64,000 nucleotides of DNA from contig NZ_CANMFS010000003.1 of the NCBI RefSeq assembly GCF_947497275.1, positions 372,001 to 436,000 of the forward strand. The letters run 5' to 3'. Positions 38,693 through 51,806 of this stretch are shown piece after piece (within the stretch, counting starts at the first letter, position 1; every line of letters starts with the position of its first letter). The position numbers were made by a program, and so were the translations under genes. Source of the stretch: an uncultured Sulfitobacter sp. Lineage in GTDB: Bacteria > Pseudomonadota > Alphaproteobacteria > Rhodobacterales > Rhodobacteraceae. The notes below the pieces were generated by a model, which ran no database searches, was not told the origin of the DNA, and saw nothing but the letters and a program-made list of their open reading frames with translations.

Positions 38693-39559
38693 ATGCCATC
38701 CATTGCCCGTCCGCTGCGGTCCGTCCTCTACATCCCCGGTTCCAAGCCGCGCGCGCTCGACAAGGCGCGCGGCCTGCCGGCGGATGCGATCATCTTCGAC
38801 CTCGAAGATGCGGTGATCCCGGAAGAGAAAGCCGCCGCGCGCGCGACGCTCGCAGAGGCGCTTCAAACCGACGGCTACGGCGCACGGATGAAAATCATCC
38901 GCATCAACGGTCTCGACACCGAGTGGGGGGCCGACGACGCGAAAGCGGCGGCAAAAATGGGCGCCGATGCGATTCTGCTGCCCAAGGTGAACACCCCCGC
39001 CGACCTGGAGGCGCTGGCCGAAATCGTCGGTGACATCCCGCTCTGGGCAATGATGGAGACGCCAGGCGGCATGCTCAACGCCGCCGCGATCGCCGGACAC
39101 CGATCGTTGCAGGGGATGGTGATGGGCACCAACGATCTGGCGAAGGATCTGCAGACCCGCTTCCGCGCCGACCGCCTGCCTCTGATCACCGGCCTCGGCC
39201 TGTGCGTCCTTGCGGGCAAGGCACACGGCATCGCGCTGATCGACGGTGTCTACAACGCGTTCAAAGACGACGACGGCCTCAAGGTCGAATGCGATCAGGG
39301 CCGCGATATGGGGTTCGATGGCAAGACCCTGATCCACCCCGCGCAACTGGCCGTGGCCAACGCCGCCTTCTCCCCGTCCGACGATGAAATCGACCTGGCC
39401 CGCCGCCAGATCGCCGCATTCGAGGAATGCGAGGCGACCGGACAGGGCGTCGCGGTGGTCGACGGCAAGATCGTCGAAAACCTTCATGTTGCAACCGCAC
39501 GCGAAACACTGGCAAAACATGAAGCCATCGAAGCCCTCAGCGCGGAGCACGCCCCATGA
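38693..39559 (+). CDS. mcl2: HpcH/HpaI (CitE-like) lyase family, probable (3S)-malyl-CoA thioesterase Mcl2
   Basis: RSVLYIPGSKPRALDKARGLPADAIIFDLEDAV; METPGGMLNAAAIA; synteny with mesaconyl-CoA hydratase. Confidence 0.85.
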   Translation: MPSIARPLRSVLYIPGSKPRALDKARGLPADAIIFDLEDAVIPEEKAAARATLAEALQTDGYGARMKIIRINGLDTEWGADDAKAAAKMGADAILLPKVNTPADLEALAEIVGDIPLWAMMETPGGMLNAAAIAGHRSLQGMVMGTNDLAKDLQTRFRADRLPLITGLGLCVLAGKAHGIALIDGVYNAFKDDDGLKVECDQGRDMGFDGKTLIHPAQLAVANAAFSPSDDEIDLARRQIAAFEECEATGQGVAVVDGKIVENLHVATARETLAKHEAIEALSAEHAP

Positions 39560-40110
39560 CCCTATTGATTCTCGGCATTCTCCTGTGGGTCGCCGCCCAC
39601 TATTTCAAACGCTTCGCCCCCGACCTGCGCGCCCGGATGGGCACCGCGGGCAAGGGCGTCATCGCCCTTGCGATCGTAGGCGGGCTGGTCCTGATGATCA
39701 TCGGCTACCGCAGCGCCGAGTTCATCAACGTCTGGTATCCACCCGCCTTCCTCACCCACGTCAACAACCTGCTGATGCTGCTGGCGCTCTGGGTCTATGG
39801 CTCAAGTGCCGCAAAAGGCGCGAAAGCATGGCCCGCCTACAAGACCCGTCACCCGCAACTGCTCGGCGTCAAGATCTGGGCGCTCGCGCATTTGCTGGTC
39901 AACGGCGATCTGGCGTCGATTGTGCTGTTCGGCAGCATGCTGGCATGGGCCGTCGGTTCCGTCATCCTGATCAACCGCGCCGAACCCGACTGGACCCCGC
40001 CCGCCGCCGCCGGGGCCAAGACCTACATCCGTCTCGCCGTCATCAGCATCGTCCTGCTGATCGTGATCAGCGCCATCCACTACGCCCTCGGCGTCAGTCC
40101 GTTCGCATAA
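39556..40110 (+). CDS. NnrU-family integral membrane protein
   Basis: multi-TM; RHPQLLGVKIWALAHLLVNGDLASIVLFGSMLAWAVGSVILINR. Confidence 0.85.
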   Translation: MTLLILGILLWVAAHYFKRFAPDLRARMGTAGKGVIALAIVGGLVLMIIGYRSAEFINVWYPPAFLTHVNNLLMLLALWVYGSSAAKGAKAWPAYKTRHPQLLGVKIWALAHLLVNGDLASIVLFGSMLAWAVGSVILINRAEPDWTPPAAAGAKTYIRLAVISIVLLIVISAIHYALGVSPFA

Positions 40111-40119
40111 GGAAACCGC

Positions 40120-40323
40120 ATGAAACTCTATCGCTTCCTGTCCGAAGAAGACACATCCGCGTTCTGTCACAAAGTCACCGACGCCCTTAACAAGGGGTGG
40201 GAGCTTTACGGCACACCCACGCAAACCTGGGACCACGCCGCAGGCATCATGCGCTGCGGGCAGGCGGTGACGAAAGAGGTCGAAGGCACCTATACCCCCG
40301 ACACCAAACTAGGAGCGCACTGA
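40120..40323 (+). CDS. DUF1737 small protein
   Basis: LYRFLSEEDTSAFCHKVTDALNKGWELYGTPT. Confidence 0.85.
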   Translation: MKLYRFLSEEDTSAFCHKVTDALNKGWELYGTPTQTWDHAAGIMRCGQAVTKEVEGTYTPDTKLGAH

Positions 40324-40324
40324 C

Positions 40325-41359
40325 ATGACGACGAAAACCAACGCGGGCCGCTTTTTCGAAGACTACAGCATCGGGCAGGTCCTGACTCACGCCGTTCCGC
40401 GCACCGTCAAGATGGGCGAACGCGCGCTCTATCACGCACTCTACCCCGCACGCCACGCGCTCTATTCCTCGGACCAGTTCGCGCAGGACTGCGGCCTGCC
40501 GTTCAGCCCGCTCGACGACATGATCGCGTTTCACGTCGTGTTCGGCAAGACGGTGCCGGATGTGTCGCTGAACGCCGTTGCCAATCTGGGCTACGCACAG
40601 GGTCGCTGGCTCCTGCCGGTCTGGCCTGGCGATACGCTGCGGTCGCAGTCCGAGGTCATCGGCCTGAAACAGAACTCAAACGGCAAAACGGGCGTGGTCT
40701 ACGTGCGCACCACCGGCCTGAACCAGCACGACGAAGCGGTGCTTGAATACGTCCGCTGGGTGATGGTGCGCAAACGCAACGCCGACGCCCCCGCCCCCGA
40801 TACGGTGGTGCCGGATCTGCCGGATGCGATTGCCGCGTCCGATCTGGTCATCCCCGAGGGCCTGGATTTCACCGGCTACAACTTCGATCTCGCCGGAGAA
40901 CCGCACCGCTGGGGCGACTACGACATCGGCGAAACGATCGACCACGTCGATGGCGTCACCGTGGAAGAGGCCGAACACATGATGGCCACCCGCCTGTGGC
41001 AGAACACGGCCAAGGTCCATTTCGACACCTCCGCCCGCCCCGACGGCAGCCGCCTGATCTACGGCGGCCACGTCATCTCGATGGCGCGCGCGCTGTCGTT
41101 CAACGGGCTTGCCAATGCGCAGATGATCGTTGGCCTCAACGGCGGCGCACATGCCAATCCGTGTCTCGCGGGCGACACCATCCGCGCGTGGTCCGAAGTG
41201 CTGGACAAGGCCGAAACCGCCGCACCCGGTATCGGCGCCATCCGCCTGCGCCTCGTCGCGACAAAGGGCGGCGCGCCCTTCGATCTGCGTGGACCGGACG
41301 GCAAATACACCGGCGACGTCCTGCTCGATCTCGACTACTGGGCCCTGATGCCTCTGTAG
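40325..41359 (+). CDS. mch: Mesaconyl-CoA (beta-methylmalyl-CoA) hydratase, MaoC-family
   Basis: GRFFEDYSIGQVLTHAVPRTV; duplicated hotdog fold; synteny with mcl2. Confidence 0.9.
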   Translation: MTTKTNAGRFFEDYSIGQVLTHAVPRTVKMGERALYHALYPARHALYSSDQFAQDCGLPFSPLDDMIAFHVVFGKTVPDVSLNAVANLGYAQGRWLLPVWPGDTLRSQSEVIGLKQNSNGKTGVVYVRTTGLNQHDEAVLEYVRWVMVRKRNADAPAPDTVVPDLPDAIAASDLVIPEGLDFTGYNFDLAGEPHRWGDYDIGETIDHVDGVTVEEAEHMMATRLWQNTAKVHFDTSARPDGSRLIYGGHVISMARALSFNGLANAQMIVGLNGGAHANPCLAGDTIRAWSEVLDKAETAAPGIGAIRLRLVATKGGAPFDLRGPDGKYTGDVLLDLDYWALMPL

Positions 41360-41403
41360 CCGATGCACATACCGCGCGCTGCACCGACGCGCCGCGCGCG
41401 GTC

Positions 41404-41417
41404 TTGATCCGCATCAA
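41404..41417. promoter_or_regulatory. FNR/FnrL box TTGATCCGCATCAA
   Basis: perfect TTGAT-N4-ATCAA, 58 bp before universal stress protein ATG. Confidence 0.75.
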
Positions 41418-41474
41418 GGTTTCCGCGCCAATCGTCTGTTACGGTTCTCCCCGAAACAACCGAGGAGAGAGACG

Positions 41475-41915
41475 ATGTTCAAGACGATTTTGCTGGCCTA
41501 CGACGGCTCGGACCACGCGCAACACGCACTCGAACTGGCCTGCGACATGGCCAAAACCCATGGCGCCGCGCTGCATGTGGTGCATACGCCGCAACAAGAC
41601 AGCCCGCCGATTGTCTTTGGCCCCTACGTCAGCGGCCTCGGCACACCGCCTTCGCAGAATAAAATCAACGAGGCCGGCGAAAAGATGGTCGAAAAGGCGC
41701 GCGCCGACGCGAAGGCGCTCGGCGTCGATTTGGCCGAGGTCCACATCGGCAAAACCCAGCCCTCCGAATTCATCCTGAAAACTGCCGACGCGACGCACGC
41801 CGATCTGATCATCCTCGGGCGGCGCGGTCTGGGCTCCGTCAAATCCATCACCCTTGGTTCAGTCAGCCAGGCCGTCGCCCATGGCGCGAAAACTGCCTGT
41901 ATGACGGTGGTCTGA
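41475..41915 (+). CDS. Universal stress protein
   Basis: MFKTILLAYDGSDHAQHALELA; LIILGRRGLGSVKSITLGSVSQAVAHGAKTACMTV. Confidence 0.92.
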   Translation: MFKTILLAYDGSDHAQHALELACDMAKTHGAALHVVHTPQQDSPPIVFGPYVSGLGTPPSQNKINEAGEKMVEKARADAKALGVDLAEVHIGKTQPSEFILKTADATHADLIILGRRGLGSVKSITLGSVSQAVAHGAKTACMTVV

Positions 41916-42006
41916 AAATCCGCGAGAGAATCCTCCGTATCGCCGGCCCCGTCCTTTCGTCCTGATCCTGGACCTATCCGTCAATTGAAAGGCAATAATC
42001 GCCCGT

Positions 42007-42041
42007 TTTGTGATCACACGTTTTCACCGTGTGATCACAAA
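42007..42041. promoter_or_regulatory. Paired GTGATCAC palindromes upstream of sucC (TTTGTGATCACACG-N7-CGTGTGATCACAAA)
   Basis: 14-bp perfect inverted repeat; palindrome centres 21 bp apart; same motif as upstream of sdhC. Confidence 0.8.
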
Positions 42042-42149
42042 TGTCGCTTTTCTATGGATATCTGTTCACAACTTCGAAAAGCTTCTCCGCGAGCCTTATC
42101 AGAAGGGTGCGCATCGTGCCCTGTCCAACAATAACGGGACCGATTCCAC

Positions 42150-43343
<1,194 letters not shown>

Positions 43344-43578
43344 GGCGCCCGCGTGCGGAATGCCCGGACCCCTGCGGACCTCCCTTCTGCACCGGCGTCT
43401 TGTGCGCAACCCTCACAGGATGCGTACAATGGCGACCGGCCAGAGGCGAAGGTGCGCGGGACGGTCCGGGATACGATAACGCGCGCAAAGGCCCACGGGA
43501 ACAAGACAGTGCCCGGCTGCTGGTCCGCTGACCGAGACAGCAACGCCCCGCGCGCCTGAACCAACTGAGGATATCGCA

Positions 43579-43890
43579 ATGCAAGACATCGACCCACGCG
43601 ACCTCGCTCCAAGTTCCCCGATCATCGCGGGGGTCGCTTTGTTGGGTGTCGGCCTCATCCTGCGCAACTGGCAGCCCAGCGCGCTCGAGCTGCCAGAGCC
43701 GGAACGTGACCGTCCCCACCGCGACCGGGGCGCGCGCCGCGCCGCGCGCAAGGCCCGCGACGGGGTGGCCAGACTGATGCCGCACAACCTCACGCGGTCG
43801 GTCGCACGGTCACTCCTGGTCGTAGGGGCTGCGCTCATCATGGTGCGCGCACTCGACGAGCTGGTCGAGGAAGAGGAGACACTGTTCTGA
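43579..43890 (+). CDS. Hypothetical membrane protein between sucC and sucD
   Basis: two TM segments flanking a basic linker; overlaps next ORF by TGATG. Confidence 0.6.
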   Translation: MQDIDPRDLAPSSPIIAGVALLGVGLILRNWQPSALELPEPERDRPHRDRGARRAARKARDGVARLMPHNLTRSVARSLLVVGAALIMVRALDELVEEEETLF

Positions 43891-44414
43891 TGTCCGCAGA
43901 GCGCGATATCTTCCTTGCCCTTGCAGGCGCGCTTTTCGCGGCGCCCGCTTCGGCGGATCCGTCCGCCGTGGCAGCCGACGCCGCACGCGCGTTCGGTAAT
44001 CATTGTTTTAACCCCTACCTGACCGCCGAGACGGCGCATGCGGACATCGCGCGCCCCGGAGTCCGCGTGGATTTCTACGACACCGCCCCCTTCGCGTCGG
44101 ATGCGCCTTCCCCCGCGACGGGCCGCGCGCCCACCCCCGGCACCGACCGCCGCTGCGAGGTCGCCTTTGACGGGATGCATGTGGAAACCGCAAGGAACGG
44201 CGCGATCACCGGCCTCGCGCGCGAAGGCATCCGCGCCCAAACCGCCGTGCCCGCCGCTTTCGCCGCGCAGCCCGGCACCGAATTCATTGCCGCCCGCCTA
44301 CTCAACCCGCGCCGTATCGCCGTCGTACAGGTCGGCACGCGGCACGGTGCAGACGGGGCAGAGACATTCATAAACGTCGAACGGCTCAATCCGCTGACGG
44401 AGGCATCGCAATGA
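43890..44414 (+). CDS. Secreted hypothetical protein between sucC and sucD
   Basis: signal-peptide-like N-terminus FLALAGALFAAPASA; ATGA overlap with next gene. Confidence 0.6.
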   Translation: MSAERDIFLALAGALFAAPASADPSAVAADAARAFGNHCFNPYLTAETAHADIARPGVRVDFYDTAPFASDAPSPATGRAPTPGTDRRCEVAFDGMHVETARNGAITGLAREGIRAQTAVPAAFAAQPGTEFIAARLLNPRRIAVVQVGTRHGADGAETFINVERLNPLTEASQ

Positions 44415-45070
44415 CGGCGCGCGCGGCCCATCCACGCGGCAACGCGCTGGTGCTTGCGGCAACCGCGTCCGTCTTCGCGCTGATGGCCATCGTGGGGGCC
44501 CTGCCGCTTTCCGCGCGCAAGCCTCTGCTGACCGAAGGCGGCCCGGTAGAGACGCTGTCCGCCATCGGCTACATCGTTTGCATCGGCCTCATCGTCGCGC
44601 TGTGGCCGCGCGCCGAAACCCGTGCGCGCTGGTACTTCCCGGTCGTACTCGCACTTTTCGCGGGACGCGAACTCGACCTCGACAAGCGTCCCTTTACCGA
44701 AGGCCTGCTGAAAGCGCGCCAATACACCGGCGATACCGTCCCGACGGGCGAACTGATCTGGTCCAGCGCGCTGCTCCTTGCCATCCTCGCCACCCTCGCG
44801 ATCCTGCTGTGGCATGAAACGAAACCCTTCCTGCGCGGTCTGGCCCAGCGCAGCCCTGTCGCGCTGGCGGTGCTGGTCGGCGTGGTGTTCATCGGCTTTT
44901 ACAAGGCCATCGACGGTCTGGGACGCAAGCTTGCTCCCTTCGGCATCACCATCAGCGAAGATCTGAACAACTCCATCGCGGTGGTCGAGGAGATCGGCGA
45001 ACTGGGCATCCCCTTGATGCTCGGCATCGCCATCGTCCTCGCCGCGCGCCCGCTCAGGGCGGCCCGCTAA
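44411..45070 (+). CDS. Hypothetical multi-TM membrane protein between sucC and sucD
   Basis: 6-7 predicted TM segments; translationally coupled to upstream ORF. Confidence 0.65.
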   Translation: MTARAAHPRGNALVLAATASVFALMAIVGALPLSARKPLLTEGGPVETLSAIGYIVCIGLIVALWPRAETRARWYFPVVLALFAGRELDLDKRPFTEGLLKARQYTGDTVPTGELIWSSALLLAILATLAILLWHETKPFLRGLAQRSPVALAVLVGVVFIGFYKAIDGLGRKLAPFGITISEDLNNSIAVVEEIGELGIPLMLGIAIVLAARPLRAAR

Positions 45071-45144
45071 GCGCCGCCTTTTCACTCACCGCGCCCGCAT
45101 CCGGGCGCCCCGAAACACGAAGACAACAGAAAGAACATATCAAC

Positions 45145-46032
45145 ATGGCCGTACTCGTAGACGAAAACACCAAAGTCATCTGTCAGGGCCTCACCGGCTC
45201 GCAGGGGACGTTCCACACCGAACAGGCCATCGCCTATGGCACGAAAATGGTCGGCGGGGTGACACCGGGCAAAGGCGGGCAGACGCATCTCGACCTGCCG
45301 GTCTACAATTCGGTCCACGAGGCCCGGCATGAAACCGAGGCCAACGCCTCGGTGATCTATGTGCCCCCGCCCTTCGCCGCAGATTCCATCCTCGAAGCCA
45401 TCGACGCGGAAATGGAGCTGATCGTCTGCATCACCGAAGGTATCCCCGTTCTCGACATGATGCGCGTCGCGCGCGCGCTCGACGGTTCCAAATCGCGCCT
45501 GATCGGACCGAACTGTCCCGGCGTCATCACGCCGGGTGCGTGCAAGATCGGCATCATGCCCGGCCACATCCACAAACGCGGCTCCTGCGGGGTTGTCTCG
45601 CGCTCCGGCACACTTACCTATGAGGCCGTGAAACAGACAACCGATCTTGGCCTCGGCCAGTCCTCCGCCGTGGGTATCGGCGGCGACCCGATCAAGGGGA
45701 CCGAGCATATCGACGTGCTCGAGATGTTCCTTGCCGATCCCGAAACCACCTCCATCATCATGATCGGTGAAATCGGCGGCACCGCCGAGGAAGAGGCGGC
45801 ACAGTTCCTTGCCGACGAAAAGAAAAAAGGCCGCTGGAAGCCTACCGCAGGCTTCATCGCAGGCCGCACTGCCCCTCCCGGCCGCCGCATGGGCCACGCG
45901 GGCGCCATTGTCGCCGGCGGCAAGGGCGACGCGGAAAGCAAGATCGAAGCCATGCGCGAAGCGGGTATCGTTGTTGCGGACAGCCCCGCAACCCTCGGCG
46001 AAGCGGTGCAGGAAGCCATAAACAAGGGCTAA
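45145..46032 (+). CDS. sucD: Succinyl-CoA synthetase alpha subunit
   Basis: [46 protein letters not shown]. Confidence 0.97.
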   Translation: MAVLVDENTKVICQGLTGSQGTFHTEQAIAYGTKMVGGVTPGKGGQTHLDLPVYNSVHEARHETEANASVIYVPPPFAADSILEAIDAEMELIVCITEGIPVLDMMRVARALDGSKSRLIGPNCPGVITPGACKIGIMPGHIHKRGSCGVVSRSGTLTYEAVKQTTDLGLGQSSAVGIGGDPIKGTEHIDVLEMFLADPETTSIIMIGEIGGTAEEEAAQFLADEKKKGRWKPTAGFIAGRTAPPGRRMGHAGAIVAGGKGDAESKIEAMREAGIVVADSPATLGEAVQEAINKG

Positions 46033-46101
46033 TGCCCGACCGGACGGGGAGGTGTCTCCGTCCGGGTCCCTCAGCCAGTCATCTCAAGCGAGGCGTCCCC
46101 C

Positions 46102-49056
46102 ATGACCGACCATCCCGCCAACGAGCAGTTCCATGCGTCCTCCTTCATGCAAGGCCACAACGCCGAGTATCTGGAACAGATGTACGCCCGCTACGCCAAC
46201 GACCCGACCGCCGTGGATGAAAGCTGGCAGGCGTTCTTCAAGGCGCTAGGTGACGAGGAGAAAGCCGTCAAGGCCGAGGCCTCCGGTCCAAGCTGGGCGC
46301 GCGGCGACTGGCCCCCCGTTCCGGGCGACGATCTGACGGCGGCGCTGACGGGCGAGTGGCCCGCCGAAGCCAAGGCCGCAGGCGGCAAGATCGCCGACAA
46401 GGCAAAGGCGCAGGGCGTCGAAATCACCGACGACCAGATCCAGCGTGCCGTGCTCGATTCGATCCGCGCGCTGATGCTGATCCGCGCCTACCGCTTCCGG
46501 GGACATCTGGCGGCGGATCTCGATCCGCTGGGCATGCGCGAAATGCAGACCCACGACGAGCTTGATCCGAAATCCTACGGCTTCGACGAGGCCGATCTGG
46601 ACCGGCCGATTTTCATCGACAATGTTCTGGGCCTGCAGATCGCGACGATGCGCGAGATCACGGACATCCTCAAGGCGACCTACTGCGGTACCTTCGCGCT
46701 GCAATACATGCACATCTCGAACCCCGAAGAGTCCGGTTGGCTCAAGGAGCGGATCGAGGGCTACGGCAAGGAAATCCAGTTCACCCGTGAGGGCCGCAAG
46801 GCGATCCTGAACAAACTGGTCGAGGCGGAAGGCTTTGAGAAGTTCCTGCATGTGAAATACATGGGCACCAAACGCTTCGGCCTCGACGGCGGCGAAAGCC
46901 TGATCCCCGCGATGGAGCAGGTGATCAAGCGCGGCGGCAGCCTTGGCGTACGCGACGTCGTGATCGGAATGCCGCACCGGGGCCGGTTGTCTGTGCTGGC
47001 CAACGTGATGCTCAAGCCCTACCGCGCGATCTTCAACGAATTTCAAGGCGGCAGCTTCAAGCCCGAGGACGTAGATGGATCGGGCGACGTGAAATACCAC
47101 CTCGGCGCGTCATCGGACCGCGAGTTCGACGGCAACACCGTGCACTTGTCGCTCACCGCCAACCCTTCGCACCTCGAAGCTGTCAATCCGGTGGTGCTGG
47201 GCAAGGTCCGCGCCAAGCAGGACCAGCTGAACGACAAAAACCGCACCGCGGTGATGCCGATCCTGCTGCACGGCGATGCGGCCTTTGCCGGTCAGGGCGT
47301 GGTGGCGGAATGTTTCGCCCTGTCGGGCCTGCGCGGTCACCGCACCGGCGGCACCATGCACATCGTGGTGAACAACCAGATCGGCTTTACCACGGCGCCG
47401 CATTTCTCGCGCTCATCGCCCTACCCCACTGACAATGCGCTGGTGGTCGAGGCGCCGATCTTCCACGTCAACGGCGACGATCCCGAAGCTGTGGTACACG
47501 CCGCCAAGGTCGCTACGGAATTCCGCCAGAAGTTCCACAAGGACGTGGTGATCGACCTGATCTGCTACCGCCGGTTTGGCCACAACGAGGGCGACGAGCC
47601 CATGTTCACCAATCCGATCATGTACAAGAAGATCAAGAAACAGAAGACCACGCTGACACTCTATACCGACCGTCTGGTCAAAGATGGCCTGATCCCCGAA
47701 GGCGAAGTCGAGGACATGAAGGCCGAATTCCAGGCCAAGATGAACGAGGAATTCGAGGCCGGTAAGGAATACCGCCCGAACAAGGCCGACTGGCTCGACG
47801 GCAAGTGGTCCCATCTCGACAAGAGCGAGGAAAACTACCAGCGCGGCGAGACGGCGATTTCGCGCGACACGATGAAAGAAGTCGGCAAGGCGATCTCGAC
47901 CGCGCCCGATGGCTATCCGCTGCACAAGACCGTGGGCCGCCTGCTCGAAGCCAAGCGCCAGATGTTCGACAGCGGCGAGGGGTTTGACTGGGCCACCGCC
48001 GAGTCTCTGGCCTTCGGGTCGCTACTTACCGAAGGCTACAAGGTCCGCCTGTCCGGTCAGGACAGCGCGCGCGGCACCTTCTCGCAGCGTCACTCGGCCC
48101 TGATCAACCAGGAAACCGAAGAACGCTACTACCCGCTCAACCACGTCCGTCCCGGCCAGGCCGATTACGAGGTCATCGATTCGATGCTGTCGGAATACGC
48201 GGTGCTGGGGTTCGAATACGGCTATTCGCTGGCGGAGCCGAACGCGCTCACGCTGTGGGAAGCGCAATTCGGCGATTTCGCCAACGGCGCGCAGATCATG
48301 TTCGACCAGTTCATCTCCTCCGGCGAAAGCAAATGGCTGCGCATGTCGGGCCTCGTTTGCCTGCTGCCGCACGGCTACGAGGGACAGGGACCGGAACATT
48401 CCTCCGCCCGGCTCGAGCGGTTCCTGACCATGTGCGGCGGCGACAACTGGATCGTGGCGAACTGCACCACCCCGGCGAACTACTTCCACATCCTGCGCCG
48501 CCAGTTGCACCGCAGCTACCGCAAACCGCTGATGCTGATGACCCCCAAATCGCTGCTGCGCCACAAGCTGGCCGTCAGCAAGACCGAGGAATTCACCACC
48601 GGTTCATCCTTTCACCGCGTGCTGTGGGACGATGCCCAACAGGGCAATTCCGAGACCACGCTTGTGGCCGACGACAAGATCAAGCGCGTCGTGATGTGTT
48701 CGGGCAAGGTTTATTACGACCTGCTCGAAGAGCGCGACAGCCGCGGCATCGACGACGTCTACATTCTGCGGTTCGAGCAGTTCTATCCCTTCCCCGCACA
48801 ATCCGCCGTACAAGAGCTGGAGCGGTTCAAGAACGCCGAGATGGTCTGGTGTCAGGAAGAGCCCAAGAACCAGGGTGCCTGGACCTTCATCGAGCCCAAC
48901 ATCGAATGGGTACTGGGCCGCATCGGGGCCAAACACAAGCGGCCCGACTATGCAGGGCGCGCCACGGCTGCCTCCCCCGCCACGGGTCTGGCCTCGCAGC
49001 ACAAAGCACAACAAGCAGCGCTCGTCGAAGATGCGCTGACAACCAAAGGATCCTGA
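46102..49056 (+). CDS. sucA: 2-oxoglutarate dehydrogenase E1
   Basis: [42 protein letters not shown]. Confidence 0.97.
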   Translation: MTDHPANEQFHASSFMQGHNAEYLEQMYARYANDPTAVDESWQAFFKALGDEEKAVKAEASGPSWARGDWPPVPGDDLTAALTGEWPAEAKAAGGKIADKAKAQGVEITDDQIQRAVLDSIRALMLIRAYRFRGHLAADLDPLGMREMQTHDELDPKSYGFDEADLDRPIFIDNVLGLQIATMREITDILKATYCGTFALQYMHISNPEESGWLKERIEGYGKEIQFTREGRKAILNKLVEAEGFEKFLHVKYMGTKRFGLDGGESLIPAMEQVIKRGGSLGVRDVVIGMPHRGRLSVLANVMLKPYRAIFNEFQGGSFKPEDVDGSGDVKYHLGASSDREFDGNTVHLSLTANPSHLEAVNPVVLGKVRAKQDQLNDKNRTAVMPILLHGDAAFAGQGVVAECFALSGLRGHRTGGTMHIVVNNQIGFTTAPHFSRSSPYPTDNALVVEAPIFHVNGDDPEAVVHAAKVATEFRQKFHKDVVIDLICYRRFGHNEGDEPMFTNPIMYKKIKKQKTTLTLYTDRLVKDGLIPEGEVEDMKAEFQAKMNEEFEAGKEYRPNKADWLDGKWSHLDKSEENYQRGETAISRDTMKEVGKAISTAPDGYPLHKTVGRLLEAKRQMFDSGEGFDWATAESLAFGSLLTEGYKVRLSGQDSARGTFSQRHSALINQETEERYYPLNHVRPGQADYEVIDSMLSEYAVLGFEYGYSLAEPNALTLWEAQFGDFANGAQIMFDQFISSGESKWLRMSGLVCLLPHGYEGQGPEHSSARLERFLTMCGGDNWIVANCTTPANYFHILRRQLHRSYRKPLMLMTPKSLLRHKLAVSKTEEFTTGSSFHRVLWDDAQQGNSETTLVADDKIKRVVMCSGKVYYDLLEERDSRGIDDVYILRFEQFYPFPAQSAVQELERFKNAEMVWCQEEPKNQGAWTFIEPNIEWVLGRIGAKHKRPDYAGRATAASPATGLASQHKAQQAALVEDALTTKGS

Positions 49057-49060
49057 GACC

Positions 49061-50626
<1,566 letters not shown>

Positions 50627-50644
50627 GCCAGACGGGCTATCTGA

Positions 50645-50672
50645 GAGGGCGGAGCAATTTCCGCCCTCGTTT
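50645..50672 (+). terminator. Hairpin terminator after sucB
   Basis: GAGGGCGGA-GCAATT-TCCGCCCTC-GTTTCC. Confidence 0.6.
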
Positions 50673-50688
50673 CCTGAAAGGATATTCG

Positions 50689-51075
50689 ATGTCTGAACTC
50701 GACGCACTCGTAGGCTACGGCCTTTTGGTCATGGTGACATTGCTGTTGCAAGCGACCGCAAAGATGAGCCAGCTCGGCGTCGGCTACCTGATGGGCAGCC
50801 GTGACGAACAACGCGAAGTCACCGGAATGGCCGCACGGCTCGACCGCGCGCTGCATAATTCCATCGTCGCCCTGACCCTGTTTGCACCCGCCGTTCTGCT
50901 GATCATCCTGACCGGTGACAAATCAACGGGCCTGACGCAAACGTTGGCGCTTATCTTCATCATCGGACGCGTAATCTATCTGCCGTCCTATGTCTTCGGC
51001 ATCAAGGGTGTACGCTCGATTGCCTGGGCTGCGGGCTTTTTCGCGACGGCCGCGCTTTATATCGCGGCCTACTAG
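50689..51075 (+). CDS. MAPEG-family membrane protein
   Basis: GYLMGSRDEQREVTGMAARLDRALHNSIVALTLFAPAVLL. Confidence 0.85.
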   Translation: MSELDALVGYGLLVMVTLLLQATAKMSQLGVGYLMGSRDEQREVTGMAARLDRALHNSIVALTLFAPAVLLIILTGDKSTGLTQTLALIFIIGRVIYLPSYVFGIKGVRSIAWAAGFFATAALYIAAY

Positions 51076-51100
51076 GGACCAGAAAACCGGAGGAAGCAGA

Positions 51101-51364
51101 ATGCAGATGATTTGCCACCTTGAAGTCACCGCCTTCGATGCATGGAAGACCGCGTTCGACGCCGACGACGAGGCCCGACGCGACGCCGGCCTTGGCGTCC
51201 TCCAGATCTGGCAGGAGGCGGACAATACGGCCCACGCCTTCGTGCTTCTTTCCGTCAACGATCGGGACCGGGCGGAAAAATGGATCGACCGCTCCAACGC
51301 GCTGCGCAGCGACGACGGCGCCACCGTGACGTCCGCCAGCTACCATTTCGTCAAGACCGCCTGA
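51101..51364 (+). CDS. Small hypothetical protein (ABM/DUF3764-like fold possible)
   Basis: ORF MQMICHLEVTAFDAWKTAFDADDEARRDAGL...; between two MAPEG genes. Confidence 0.6.
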   Translation: MQMICHLEVTAFDAWKTAFDADDEARRDAGLGVLQIWQEADNTAHAFVLLSVNDRDRAEKWIDRSNALRSDDGATVTSASYHFVKTA

Positions 51365-51390
51365 CCCCCGCCGCCGTATCCGGAGCTGCC

Positions 51391-51786
51391 ATGACCGCCG
51401 AACTTACCGCTCTGACACTCGCCGCGATCCTGCAATACGTGCAATTCGCGCTCTACGCCGTCCCGGCGAACCGACAGCTCGGACCGGGCTATACGATGTC
51501 CGCGCGCGACCGTGATCCCAGCAACGCCCTGTCGGACCGCGCTGGCCGGTTGGGCCGCGCGTTCGACAACCATTTCGAGGGGCTCATCCTGTTCGGCATC
51601 GCCGTCGGAGTGATCCAGATGTCGGGCCAGAACACCGGCTTCACCGCCGCCTGCGCGTGGATCTATCTGATCGCGCGCATCGCCTATGTCCCGGCCTATG
51701 CGTTTGGTTGGCGTCCGTGGCGCTCGCTGATCTGGATGGTGGGATTCGGCGCAACCTTGTTGATGCTGCTGGCAGCCCTGTTATGA
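51391..51786 (+). CDS. MAPEG-family membrane protein
   Basis: YTMSARDRDPSNALSDRAGRLGRAFDNHFEGLILFG. Confidence 0.88.
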   Translation: MTAELTALTLAAILQYVQFALYAVPANRQLGPGYTMSARDRDPSNALSDRAGRLGRAFDNHFEGLILFGIAVGVIQMSGQNTGFTAACAWIYLIARIAYVPAYAFGWRPWRSLIWMVGFGATLLMLLAALL

Positions 51787-51806
51787 CAGATCCGAACACT
51801 GATCCG

